DNA of 64,000 bases from DATMER01 sp963741305 (GTDB lineage: Bacteria; Acidobacteriota; Thermoanaerobaculia; Multivoradales; UBA5704), in the NCBI GenBank assembly GCA_963741305.1, contig CAVUHL010000003.1, positions 3,844,001 to 3,908,000 of the forward strand, in the 5' to 3' direction. The notes under the pieces were generated by a model that ran no database searches, was not told where the DNA came from, and was given only the letters and a program-made list of their open reading frames with translations. A program made the position numbers and the translations under genes. This document shows, one piece after another, positions 8,240 to 16,156 of the stretch; position 1 is the stretch's first letter, and each line of letters opens with the position of its first letter.

Positions 8240-8653
8240 TTGATTGCAATTCCGCTGGAAAAGCGAGAGTCGAGTCTTTGCCCCGCGGCTCGTTGTGAGC
8301 CGGGGGCTAATCTTGTCGGAGTCGTGCAGCCCAGCGGGAGGGTGGCCTTCCTGCCTCCTGGGGCACGGGTCGACGAGGAATTCTTCCAGCTCGCCAGCCG
8401 TCCCACATCCACCGTCCGCTTCCGCTACGGCTCCCGTTGCGCGGAGTCGGCCTGCGCCCACTGGCACGGCCAGCGCTGCTCGGCCCTCGACGAGGTCCGG
8501 GCTCACCTCGCCCCGTTTGCCCAGGCTTCCTCCTCGAGCTGCTCGATCCGGCCGCAGTGCCGCTGGCACCAGCAGGCAGGCGACGCGGCCTGCGCCGTCT
8601 GCCCGCTGGTCACCACCGATTTGATGGCGTTGGAAGAGGTCCCCGTCCGCTGA
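8240..8653 (+). CDS. Small cysteine-rich protein of unknown function
   Basis: About 137 residues. The body contains CPAARC, then RCAESACAHWHGQRC, CSIRPQCRWH and ACAVCPLV, so nine or ten cysteines are spaced like metal or Fe-S ligands. There is no signal peptide or membrane segment. I recognise this as a recurring type of short hypothetical protein but know no function for it. No ATG fits. The TTG at 8240 is chosen because GGAGGGAGG lies at 8221-8229. An AT-rich stretch with TTGTCA and TATATAA (8175-8210) upstream may hold a promoter, though the spacing is too wide for a standard sigma-70 site. The gene ends 9 bases from the convergent paralogue array. Confidence 0.65.
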   Translation: MIAIPLEKRESSLCPAARCEPGANLVGVVQPSGRVAFLPPGARVDEEFFQLASRPTSTVRFRYGSRCAESACAHWHGQRCSALDEVRAHLAPFAQASSSSCSIRPQCRWHQQAGDAACAVCPLVTTDLMALEEVPVR

Positions 8654-8662
8654 GCCCCGGCC

Positions 8663-9916
8663 TCAGAAGCTGTCGATCGAATCGGCGGGGTCGTTCGCGT
8701 TGTCGAGCTGAAGCACGTCGAAACCGACGCTGAACCGGCCCAGGGCGTCCATCGTCACGATCACCCAGGACTGGGCGTCGTCGTCCCCGTACACGTCCAA
8801 AAGATCCGTGTGCTGGAGGTTGAGGAACACCCAGCCGAAGTCGAAGGGGCTCAGGAGCCCGGTCTCGACGTCGATCCGTTGCGCCGCGTTGACGATCTGC
8901 ACCTCGAACGGGCAGGTCGGATCGCCGGGACAGACCTCTTCTTCCACCGGCTGCTCGGCCTCGTCGAAGATCAGCACCTGGGCCGTATCCAGCGGGTACC
9001 AGTTGTGAGGGCCGTCCAGGGTGCACGAATAAGGCTGGGTGGTGCTGTCGGTCTCGCGCCAGATCAGCAGGCTGGTGCCGCCGTCGAAAGGCCCGCCGTT
9101 GAGGTAGCGGGTGGCCCAGGAGGTGGGCAGCGGCTCGCGGCCATCGTCCGCCGTGGCGCCGTTGTAGCGGCCGTAGAAGGTATGGTCCCCGGGCACGAAG
9201 CAGGTGGGGCACGACTCGATGTGCACCAGCATGTCGCCCTGGGCGAAGTTTTCCCCGGTGTTGACCAGGAACCAGTCGCCCCAGAGGACGTTCTGGTCGG
9301 TGAGGGTCGGCCCGTAGGTCGCCCAGTCTCCCGGGAAGAAGATGTCGCAGGTGCTCACCGTATCGACCGTCACATAGCCACGGGCGATCCGTGGGGTTTC
9401 CGGATTCTTGGAGCCGGCGCAGTTGTGCGTCGCCGTCGATTCGATGCCGGTCAGCCACTGCTGGAGGTGCAGCCGGAAGGAGTTGCTGATGGCCGGGTTG
9501 GTGAACGGAAGCTGGGTGCAGCTCGCGAAGTTGACGTCCTGAGACAGGGGGCCCTGCGGGCTGACGAGGTCGGAGGGATCCTGGCCGTCGCTCGCCGTGC
9601 GCGGCACGTTGCCGCCGACCAGGACGTCGCGCAGGCTGATCGTCTGCACGTCGTAGCCGGTGAGGTAGACGTTGAAGTTGAGGACCGGCACCCCCTGGTC
9701 CGACCAGACCACCACCTTGGTGAGCACGGCCGCGGCCGCGGAGTTGTTGATCGAGAAGAGGGTGTTGATCCCGTTCGCGTTGTCGAGGTCCACCTCGAAG
9801 TACGGCAACATCAGGGTCGCCGCGGGGACGTTGTCGATCGTGCCGATCACGGCGCCGGCCGGGCCGGCGGTCACCAGCAGGGCAAGAAGCAGAACCATGG
9901 GAAGGACGTTTCTCAT
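8663..9916 (-). CDS. Secreted paralogue 1 of a four-gene array, unknown function
   Basis: A 417-residue protein with a clear signal peptide (MRNVLPMVLLLALLVTAGPAGA). The mature part begins IGTIDNVPAATLMLPYFEVDLDN, as in all four copies. Conserved blocks include YLTGYDVQTIS, RTASDGQDP, GYVTVDTV, the Cys pair ESCPTCF, HTFYGRYNG, GGTSLLIWRE, NWYPLD and SWVIVTMDA.GRFSVGFDVLQLDNA. No enzyme motif is recognised. The predominance of beta-prone segments and paired cysteines suggests a folded exported or surface protein. It is the last gene of the array and overlaps copy 2 by 4 bases (ATGA). It is closest to copy 4 in the middle region (SFRLHLQQWLTGIESTATHNC). Confidence 0.85.
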   Translation of the reverse strand: MRNVLPMVLLLALLVTAGPAGAVIGTIDNVPAATLMLPYFEVDLDNANGINTLFSINNSAAAAVLTKVVVWSDQGVPVLNFNVYLTGYDVQTISLRDVLVGGNVPRTASDGQDPSDLVSPQGPLSQDVNFASCTQLPFTNPAISNSFRLHLQQWLTGIESTATHNCAGSKNPETPRIARGYVTVDTVSTCDIFFPGDWATYGPTLTDQNVLWGDWFLVNTGENFAQGDMLVHIESCPTCFVPGDHTFYGRYNGATADDGREPLPTSWATRYLNGGPFDGGTSLLIWRETDSTTQPYSCTLDGPHNWYPLDTAQVLIFDEAEQPVEEEVCPGDPTCPFEVQIVNAAQRIDVETGLLSPFDFGWVFLNLQHTDLLDVYGDDDAQSWVIVTMDALGRFSVGFDVLQLDNANDPADSIDSF

Positions 9917-11133
9917 AGATTTCCTCGGGGAATCGCGTTGTCGAGTTGGAGCACGTCGTAGCCGACGCTGAACCGTCCCAGGGCGTCCATCGTCACGATC
10001 ACCCAGGATTGGGCGCCGCCGGCGTGCCGCAGGTTGAGGTAGAGCCAGCCGAAGTTGAACGGGGCCAGCAGATCGTCCTTGACGTCGATCCGTTGCGCCG
10101 CGTCGACGATCGGCAACTGGAACGGGCAGGACCTGGGACAGGTCTCTTCTGCCACCGGCTGCTCGTTCTCGTCGAAGATCAGCACCCGCCTCTTATCCAG
10201 TGGATACCAGCTCGGAGGGCCGTCCAGGGTGCACGAATAAGGCTTGGTGGCGCCGTCGGTCTCGCGCCAGATCAGCAGACTGGTGCCGCCGTCGAACGGC
10301 CCGCCGTTGAGGTAGCGGCTGGCCCAGTTGCTGGGCAGCGGCTCCCGGCCATCGTCGGACGTGGCGCCGTTGTAGCGGCCATAGAAGGTATGTTTCCCGG
10401 GCACGAAGCAGGTGGGGCACGCCTCGATGTGCACCAGCATGTCGCCCTGGGCGAAGTCCTCCCCGGTGTTGATCATGAACCAGTCTCCCCAGAGGACGTT
10501 CTGGTCGGTGAGGGAGAGGGTGTAATTCGTCCAGTCGCCTGGGAAGAAGAGGTCGCAGGCGCTCACCGTATCGACCGTCACATAGCCACGGGCGATGCGG
10601 TTGCCCCCCGCGAGCCACGTTTTCGATCCGGCGCAGTCGTGGGTCTCCGGCGACTCCGCGCCGGTGAGCCAGGCCTGCAAATGCGCCCGGAAGGAGCTGC
10701 TGATGGCTACGCTGGGGAACGGCAGGTTCGAGCAGCTCGGGAAGTCGGCGTCTTCCGACAGGCCGCCCTGCGGGCTGACGGCGTCCGTGGGATCCTGGCC
10801 ATCGGACGCCGTGCGCGGCACGCTGCCGCCGACCAGGATGTCGCGCAAGCTGATCGTCTGCACGTCGTAGCCGGTGAGGTAAACGTTGAATGTGAGGACC
10901 GGCACCCCCTGGTCCGACCAGACCACCACCTTGGTGAGCACGGCCGTGGACGAGGCGTTGTTGATCGAGAAGAGGGTGTTCACCCCCTCCCTGACATTGT
11001 CGAGGTCCACCTCGAAGTACGGCAGGAGCAGCGTCGCGGCAGGGACGTTGTCGATCGTGCCGACGACGGCCCTCGCCGGAGCGGCGAGGGCGAGCAGCGC
11101 AAGGAACAGAACCCCGGGAAGGACGTTTCTCAT
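9913..11133 (-). CDS. Secreted paralogue 2 of a four-gene array, unknown function
   Basis: 406 residues, with the same signal peptide type (MRNVLPGVLFLALLALAAPARA) and the same ordered blocks as its neighbours. It is shorter because the loop before the final strand is trimmed (NLRHAGGAQSWVIV) and the C-terminus ends LQLDNAIPRGNL rather than the NDPADP tail. The ESCPTCF block is EACPTCF here. It starts 6 bases after the stop of copy 3 and has a GAGGG ribosome site. The copy-specific trimming suggests divergence after duplication rather than recent identical copies. Confidence 0.85.
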   Translation of the reverse strand: MRNVLPGVLFLALLALAAPARAVVGTIDNVPAATLLLPYFEVDLDNVREGVNTLFSINNASSTAVLTKVVVWSDQGVPVLTFNVYLTGYDVQTISLRDILVGGSVPRTASDGQDPTDAVSPQGGLSEDADFPSCSNLPFPSVAISSSFRAHLQAWLTGAESPETHDCAGSKTWLAGGNRIARGYVTVDTVSACDLFFPGDWTNYTLSLTDQNVLWGDWFMINTGEDFAQGDMLVHIEACPTCFVPGKHTFYGRYNGATSDDGREPLPSNWASRYLNGGPFDGGTSLLIWRETDGATKPYSCTLDGPPSWYPLDKRRVLIFDENEQPVAEETCPRSCPFQLPIVDAAQRIDVKDDLLAPFNFGWLYLNLRHAGGAQSWVIVTMDALGRFSVGYDVLQLDNAIPRGNL

Positions 11134-11139
11134 GATCCC

Positions 11140-12393
11140 TCAGGGAATCAGGATCGGATCGGCCGGATCGTTCGCATTGTCGAGCTGGAGCACGTCGTAG
11201 CCGACGCTGAACCGGCCCGAGGCGTCCATCACCGCGATCACCCACGATTGGGCGGCGGCGTCCCCGTACTCGACGATCGGGCGCTGAAGGTTCAGGTAGA
11301 GCCAGCCGAAGTCGAAGGGAGCCAGCAGGCCGTCGGTGACGCTCACCCTCTGCGCCTCGTTGGAGATGACGGCCGGTGGCTCGGGGCAGCCGCCCGGACA
11401 CGACCCGGAGAGCGCCGGCTGCTCCTGCTCGTCGAAGATCAGCACCTGGTTGACCGCCAGCGGGTACCAGGAGGGCGGGCCGGGCTGCGCGCAGTTGTAG
11501 GACGCGCTGCTGCTGCCGCCTTCACGCCAGACGAGCAGGCTGGTGCCGCCGTTGAACGCCCCGCCGTTGACGTAGCGGGTGGCCCAGGTGGTGGGCAGCG
11601 GCTCCCGGCTGTCGTCCGCGGTGCCGCCGTTGTAGCGGCCGTAGAAGGTGTGGTCGCCGGGCACGAAGCAGGTCGGGCACGACTCGATGTGTACCAGCAT
11701 GTCGCCCTGGGCGAAGTCCTCGCCGGGATTGACCATGAACCAGTCGCCCCACAGGAAGTTCTGGTCCGTCACGAACGGTGCGTACTGCGGCCAGCCGCCC
11801 GGGAAGAAGAGGTTGCAGGCATTCACCGTGTCCACGGTGACGTAGCCGCGGGCGATCCGCACCCCGGCCGGGTTCACTTTAGCTCCGGCGCAGCTGTGGG
11901 TCTGCGGCGACTCGTTGCCGGTGAACCAGGCCTGCATGTGCGCCCGGAAGGCCGCGTCCATGGCGGGGTTGGTGTAGGGGAGGTTCCCCGTGCAGCTCGC
12001 GAAGTTGATGTCCTGAGACAAGACGCCCTGCGGGCTGATGATGTCGAAGGGGTCCTGTCCGTCGCTCGCCGTGCGCGGCAGGTTGCCGAAGACCAGGATG
12101 TCCCGCATGCTGATCGTCTGCACGTCATAGCCGGTCAGGTAGACGTTGAAGTTGACGACCGGCACAGACTGGTCTGTCCAGACCATGACCTTGACCAGCA
12201 CCGCCGAGGCCGCGGCATTGTTGATCGAGAAGAGGGTGTTGATCCCCTCCGCGTTGTCGAGGTCCACCTCGAAGTAAGGCAGCAGGAGCGTGGCGGCAGG
12301 GACATTGTCGATGGTACCGATGACCGCCGTCGCCGGAGCGGCGAGGGCAAGCAGGCCGGCAAGGGCCAGGGTGATTCCCCAGAAGCTTTTCAT
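11140..12393 (-). CDS. Secreted paralogue 3 of a four-gene array, unknown function
   Basis: 417 residues with signal peptide MKSFWGITLALAGLLALAAPATA. All array blocks are present (DNVPAATLLLPYFEVDLD, YLTGYDVQTISMRD, ESCPTCFVPGDHTFYGRYNG, FGWLYLNLQ, SWVIAVMDASGRFSVGYD). It differs from the others in the region around the SSSASYNCAQPGPPSWYPL segment. The ribosome site AAGGAGG and the following bases before the ATG nearly match those of copy 4, so the duplicated unit included the leader. Function unknown; export across the inner membrane is the only confident statement. Confidence 0.85.
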   Translation of the reverse strand: MKSFWGITLALAGLLALAAPATAVIGTIDNVPAATLLLPYFEVDLDNAEGINTLFSINNAAASAVLVKVMVWTDQSVPVVNFNVYLTGYDVQTISMRDILVFGNLPRTASDGQDPFDIISPQGVLSQDINFASCTGNLPYTNPAMDAAFRAHMQAWFTGNESPQTHSCAGAKVNPAGVRIARGYVTVDTVNACNLFFPGGWPQYAPFVTDQNFLWGDWFMVNPGEDFAQGDMLVHIESCPTCFVPGDHTFYGRYNGGTADDSREPLPTTWATRYVNGGAFNGGTSLLVWREGGSSSASYNCAQPGPPSWYPLAVNQVLIFDEQEQPALSGSCPGGCPEPPAVISNEAQRVSVTDGLLAPFDFGWLYLNLQRPIVEYGDAAAQSWVIAVMDASGRFSVGYDVLQLDNANDPADPILIP

Positions 12394-12410
12394 GCGCTTG
12401 CCTCCTTCGT

Positions 12411-13661
12411 TTACGGCACTGCGATCGGATCGGCCGGATCGTTTGCGTTGTCGAGCTGGAGCACGTCGAAGCCGACGCTGAACCGGCCCGAGGCTTCCAT
12501 CACCGTGATCACCCAGGACTGGGCGTCGTCGTCACCATAAGCAGCGGTCAAATCCGGGTGCTGGAGGTTCAGGTAGACCCAGCCGAAGTCGAAGGGGGAA
12601 AACAGGTCGTCGGCGACGCTCACCCTCTGCGCCTCGTTGGGGATGGTGATCACGAACTCGCAGGGTCCCCCTCCAGGGCAAGAGTCGTCCGTTACCGGCT
12701 CCTCCTGCTCGTTGAAGACCAGCACCTGCTTGGTGTCCAGCGGGTACCAGGAGGGCGGGCCCTGCAGCGCGCACGAGTAGGCCGAGGTGGATTCGTTGCC
12801 TTCGCGCCAGATGATCATGCTGGTGCCGCCGTCGAACGGTCCCCCGTTGAGGTAGCGGCCGGCCCAGGTGGTGGGCAGCGGCTCGCGGTTATCGTCCGCC
12901 GTGCCGTCGTTGTAGCGGCCGTAGAAGGTATGGTCCCCCGGGTCGAAGCAGGTGGGGCACGACTCGATGTGCACCAGCATGTCGCCCTGGGCGAAGTCCT
13001 GGCTGGGGTTGATCATGAACCAGTCGCCCCAGAGCACGTTCTGGTCGGTCAGGAACGGCCCGTAGGTGGACCAGTCCCCAGGGAAGAAGATGTTGCAGGC
13101 GTTCACCGTGTCGATCGTGATGTAGCCGCGGGCGATCCGCGGCGATTCCGGATTCTTGGAGCCGGCGCAGTTGTGCGTTGCCGTGGATTCGATACCGGTC
13201 AGCCACTGCTGGAGGTGCAGCCGGAAGGAGTTGCTGATGGCCGGATTGGTGAACGGAAGCTGGCTGCAGCTCGCGAAGTTGATGTCCTCCGACAGGGCGC
13301 CCTGCGGGCTGATGAGGTCGGAGGGATCCTGGCCGTCGCTCGCCGTGCGCGGCAGGTTGCCGAGGACCAGGAAGTCCCGCATGCTGAACGTCTGCACGTC
13401 GTAGCCCGTCAGGTAGATGTTGAAATTGAGGACGGGGACGGACTGGTCGGACCAGACCACCACCTTCGTGAGCACCGCCGAGGCCGCGGCGTTGTTGATC
13501 GAGAAGAGGGTGTTCACCCCCTCCGTGTTGTCGAGGTCCACCTCGAAGTACGGCAACATCAGGGTCGCCGCGGGTACGTTGTCAATCGTGCCGATCGTGG
13601 CCGCGGCCGGACCGGCGAGGGCGAGCAAACCTGCGAGAACGATCCCGGGGCTTTTCCTCAT
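12411..13661 (-). CDS. Secreted paralogue 4 (first in the array), unknown function
   Basis: 416 residues with signal peptide MRKSPGIVLAGLLALAGPAAA, then TIGTIDNVPAATLMLPYFEVDLDN. It is the promoter-proximal member of the array and has a strong AAGGAGG ribosome site 7 bases before the ATG. Cysteines in NFASC, HNCAGSK, CNIFFPG, SCPTC, YSCA and DSCPGG match those of the other copies. Only 43 bases separate it from the upstream non-catalytic M16 gene, so it may be read from the long kinase/peptidase operon or from a promoter inside the M16 3' end. No domain is recognised. Confidence 0.85.
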   Translation of the reverse strand: MRKSPGIVLAGLLALAGPAAATIGTIDNVPAATLMLPYFEVDLDNTEGVNTLFSINNAAASAVLTKVVVWSDQSVPVLNFNIYLTGYDVQTFSMRDFLVLGNLPRTASDGQDPSDLISPQGALSEDINFASCSQLPFTNPAISNSFRLHLQQWLTGIESTATHNCAGSKNPESPRIARGYITIDTVNACNIFFPGDWSTYGPFLTDQNVLWGDWFMINPSQDFAQGDMLVHIESCPTCFDPGDHTFYGRYNDGTADDNREPLPTTWAGRYLNGGPFDGGTSMIIWREGNESTSAYSCALQGPPSWYPLDTKQVLVFNEQEEPVTDDSCPGGGPCEFVITIPNEAQRVSVADDLFSPFDFGWVYLNLQHPDLTAAYGDDDAQSWVITVMEASGRFSVGFDVLQLDNANDPADPIAVP

Positions 13662-13704
13662 GCGCCTGCCTCCTTGTGGGAAGAGCTGCTGTAGGACAAC
13701 CCCT

Positions 13705-14961
13705 CTATGTTACCACGGCATTTTCCTCAGGAAGCCCTACCGTGACCCGGAGATCGTCAGGACGCACGTGGCGCCGGGCCGCGGCCTCGACCGCGGCCCT
13801 GTCGAGCGCGGACAGCTCGGCCTTGCGCTGCCCGGGATCGTCCAGCGGCAGGCCGTAGTGCTCGGCCTCGACGAGGATGTCGGCCCACTGGCGGGCAGTC
13901 TCGCGCCGGAAAGGCTCGCGGCCGAGCAGGTAGGCGCGCGCCTCCTCCAGCTCCGCCTCTTCGATGCCCCCCTCCACCAGGCGCTTGATCTCTTCGAACA
14001 CCCCGGCCCGGGCGCGCTCCACCGTGGCCGGCGAGGTGCCCACGTAGGCCACGAGCCGGCCGGGATCGAGCCCGGCGCCCGACACGACCTGGGCGTGCGC
14101 GCTGTAGGCGAGCCCTTCGCTCTCCCGGATGCGGTTGGGGATGCGCCCGGTCAGGCCGGCGCCCGAGCCCAGGATCACGGCCAGCACTTCCAGCGCGGTG
14201 TAGTCCGGATGGCACCGCGGCACGGTCAGGTGCCCGATGTAGAGGTGAGCCTGGTCCTCGGCCTCGGTTTCCACCCGGCGCACCCGGCGAGGCTCGGCCG
14301 TGCCCACCGGCGCCAGCGGGTCCGGCAGCGGCGCCTGCCCGCCAGGCAGGCCGGAGAAGAGCGACGCCAGCTTGCGGTGGACCGCCTCCTCGTCCACCAC
14401 CCCGGCCACGCAGGCCGTGACGCCGTTGCCCAGGGCGCGGGCATGGAAGCCGGCGCAGTCGTCCCGGGTCAGCCGCAGCAGGCTCTCCATGTTGCCGAGA
14501 AGGGGCCGGCTGCGGGGGTGTGGCGTGTAGAGCTGATCCAGGAACGCCCACAGGGTCTTGACCTCGGGCTGGTCCGCGAGGCTCTCCAGCTCCGCCGCGG
14601 CCTGCTTCGCCAGCCAGGTACAGCGGTCCTCGGGGAACGACGGGGTGAGCAGCAGCTCCGCGGCCCACTCCAGGGCCAGCTCCCAATCCCGGGCCAGGGC
14701 GTCCACCGCCACGCCATGACACTCGAAGGTGCCGTAGCTGGAGAGGACCATCCCCTTGCCTTCGGCCTCGTCGGCGATGCGCAGCCAGTCGCGCTGGTGG
14801 GTGCCCTCGCTGAGCATCCGGCCGGTGAGGAGCGCCTGCCCCGGGGCCGGCTCCACCCGCGCGCCGGCCCGCACGCCGAGGCGGACCGCCACTACCGGCG
14901 CTCCTTCCACCCGCCGCACGCGCGCGGCCAATCCGTCGCGCCCGGTGTCGCGCCCGGTCAT
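13705..14961 (-). CDS. M16-family peptidase, non-catalytic partner
   Basis: 418 residues with the two-lobed pitrilysin/M16 pattern (GRMLSEGTHQRDW, ACVAGVVD, GSGAGLTGRIPNRIRESEGLAYSAHA, RPDDLRVTVG). The zinc motif HxxEH is absent: the equivalent position reads EGTHQRDWLRIADE. The Arg/Tyr substrate-binding region (RIRESEGLAYS) is kept. This is the classic partner subunit of a heterodimeric M16B protease, pairing with the catalytic subunit encoded at 16157-17410. Unusually, an aminotransferase gene separates the two. The start overlaps that gene's stop by 4 bases. No signal peptide is seen. Confidence 0.85.
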   Translation of the reverse strand: MTGRDTGRDGLAARVRRVEGAPVVAVRLGVRAGARVEPAPGQALLTGRMLSEGTHQRDWLRIADEAEGKGMVLSSYGTFECHGVAVDALARDWELALEWAAELLLTPSFPEDRCTWLAKQAAAELESLADQPEVKTLWAFLDQLYTPHPRSRPLLGNMESLLRLTRDDCAGFHARALGNGVTACVAGVVDEEAVHRKLASLFSGLPGGQAPLPDPLAPVGTAEPRRVRRVETEAEDQAHLYIGHLTVPRCHPDYTALEVLAVILGSGAGLTGRIPNRIRESEGLAYSAHAQVVSGAGLDPGRLVAYVGTSPATVERARAGVFEEIKRLVEGGIEEAELEEARAYLLGREPFRRETARQWADILVEAEHYGLPLDDPGQRKAELSALDRAAVEAAARRHVRPDDLRVTVGLPEENAVVT

Positions 14962-16151
14962 GCCAGCAGGCCGCCGAGGGCGGCCACGGCCCTGTCGATC
15001 TCTTCGCTGGTGTTGTAGTAGTGCGGGGAGATCCGCAGGACGCGGGTGGCCCCCGCCTCCGGCGCGTTGTATGGCCCCTCGCCCATCTGAGACACGTTGA
15101 AGTTGATGCCGGCCTGCCGCAGCCGGAGGACGAGGCCGTCGGCGTCTTTGCCCGGCACCTCCACGGTGGCGATGGCACAGAGGCGCGCGCCCCGGTCCGC
15201 GACCCGCACTCCCGGCAGGGCGCCCGCCTTCTCCCGCACTTCCGCCGCGAGCTCCACCGCCCTTGCCCCTGTTGCCTCGATCCCGACCTCCAGGGCGTAA
15301 CGCGCCGCCTCCCCAAGCCCCAGGACCAGGGCGTACGGGAACTCCCAGTTCTCGAACCGCCGGGCGTCCGGCGCGAGCACGAGGCGCTCGGGGTCGACCA
15401 TTCCGGCGCCGTGCATGTCGATGTAGAGCGGGGCGTCTCCCCGGTCGATCGCCCGCCCGGAGACATAGAGGAAGCCGATGCCCCGCGGCCCACGCAGGAA
15501 CTTGCGGGCGGTTCCCGCCAGGTAGTCGCAGCGCAGGCGCCCTACGTCGACCGGGAGCTGCCCCACGGCCTGGCAAGCGTCGACGAGGTAGGGCACGCCC
15601 GCGGCCTCGCAGATCTCCCCCACCTCCTCCGCGGCCTGGACGAGGCCGGAGTTGGTCGGAATCCAGGTCAGGGAGACGAGCTGGCAGCGCGGATGGGCCA
15701 CCAGCCGCCGCACCGACTCGGGATCGGCCCCGCCCTCGGGGAGCTCGTCCGCGCGCAGCACCTCGATCCCGAGGCGCCGCGCCAGGGAGAGGTACATGAG
15801 CTGGTTGGAGGTGTAGTCGTGGCGGGTGGTCACCAGCACGTCGCCGGGATGGAAGTCGAACGCGGAGAGCGCCTGGGACACGGCCACGGTGGCGTTCTCG
15901 ACAATCGCCACGTTCTCCCGTCCGGCGCCGATCACCCGGCCCAGAAGCTCGTGAGCCTCGGCCACCCGGCCGGCCACCGCGTCCTCCGCTTCATAGCCCC
16001 CGATCTCGGCCTCCAGGTCGAGATGGTCCCGGATCGCCTTCAGCACAGGGGCCGGCATCAGGGCCGCCCCGGCGTTGTTGAGGTGGATCAGCCCCTCGCA
16101 CCCGGGCGTGTCCCGGCGCCAGCGCCGGATGTCTTCTTCGGTAATTGTCAT
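14958..16151 (-). CDS. Class V aminotransferase-like PLP enzyme
   Basis: 397 residues of fold-type I PLP enzyme, related to isopenicillin N epimerase and cysteine desulfurase families. HLNNAGAALMPAPVL starts the domain. VDACQAVGQLPVDV carries the PLP-ring Asp, and GTARKFLRGPRG holds the Schiff-base lysine (K217). The ending SPHYYNTSEEIDRAV is typical of the class V group. Lack of an active-site Cys loop of the SufS kind argues against a desulfurase, but the substrate cannot be told. Its position between two M16 subunits in an overlapping operon suggests it acts on a peptide or amino acid produced by that protease; this is inference. Confidence 0.87.
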   Translation of the reverse strand: MTITEEDIRRWRRDTPGCEGLIHLNNAGAALMPAPVLKAIRDHLDLEAEIGGYEAEDAVAGRVAEAHELLGRVIGAGRENVAIVENATVAVSQALSAFDFHPGDVLVTTRHDYTSNQLMYLSLARRLGIEVLRADELPEGGADPESVRRLVAHPRCQLVSLTWIPTNSGLVQAAEEVGEICEAAGVPYLVDACQAVGQLPVDVGRLRCDYLAGTARKFLRGPRGIGFLYVSGRAIDRGDAPLYIDMHGAGMVDPERLVLAPDARRFENWEFPYALVLGLGEAARYALEVGIEATGARAVELAAEVREKAGALPGVRVADRGARLCAIATVEVPGKDADGLVLRLRQAGINFNVSQMGEGPYNAPEAGATRVLRISPHYYNTSEEIDRAVAALGGLLA

Positions 16152-16156
16152 AGGAG

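Noticed and set aside
9946..12540. 864-residue open frame on the plus strand opposite the secreted paralogues
   Set aside because: It is antisense to three genes with signal peptides and conserved blocks. Its composition (Val/Arg/Asp/His-rich, repeating with the gene duplication) is the mirror of the real coding strand. Long shadow frames are common at this G+C.
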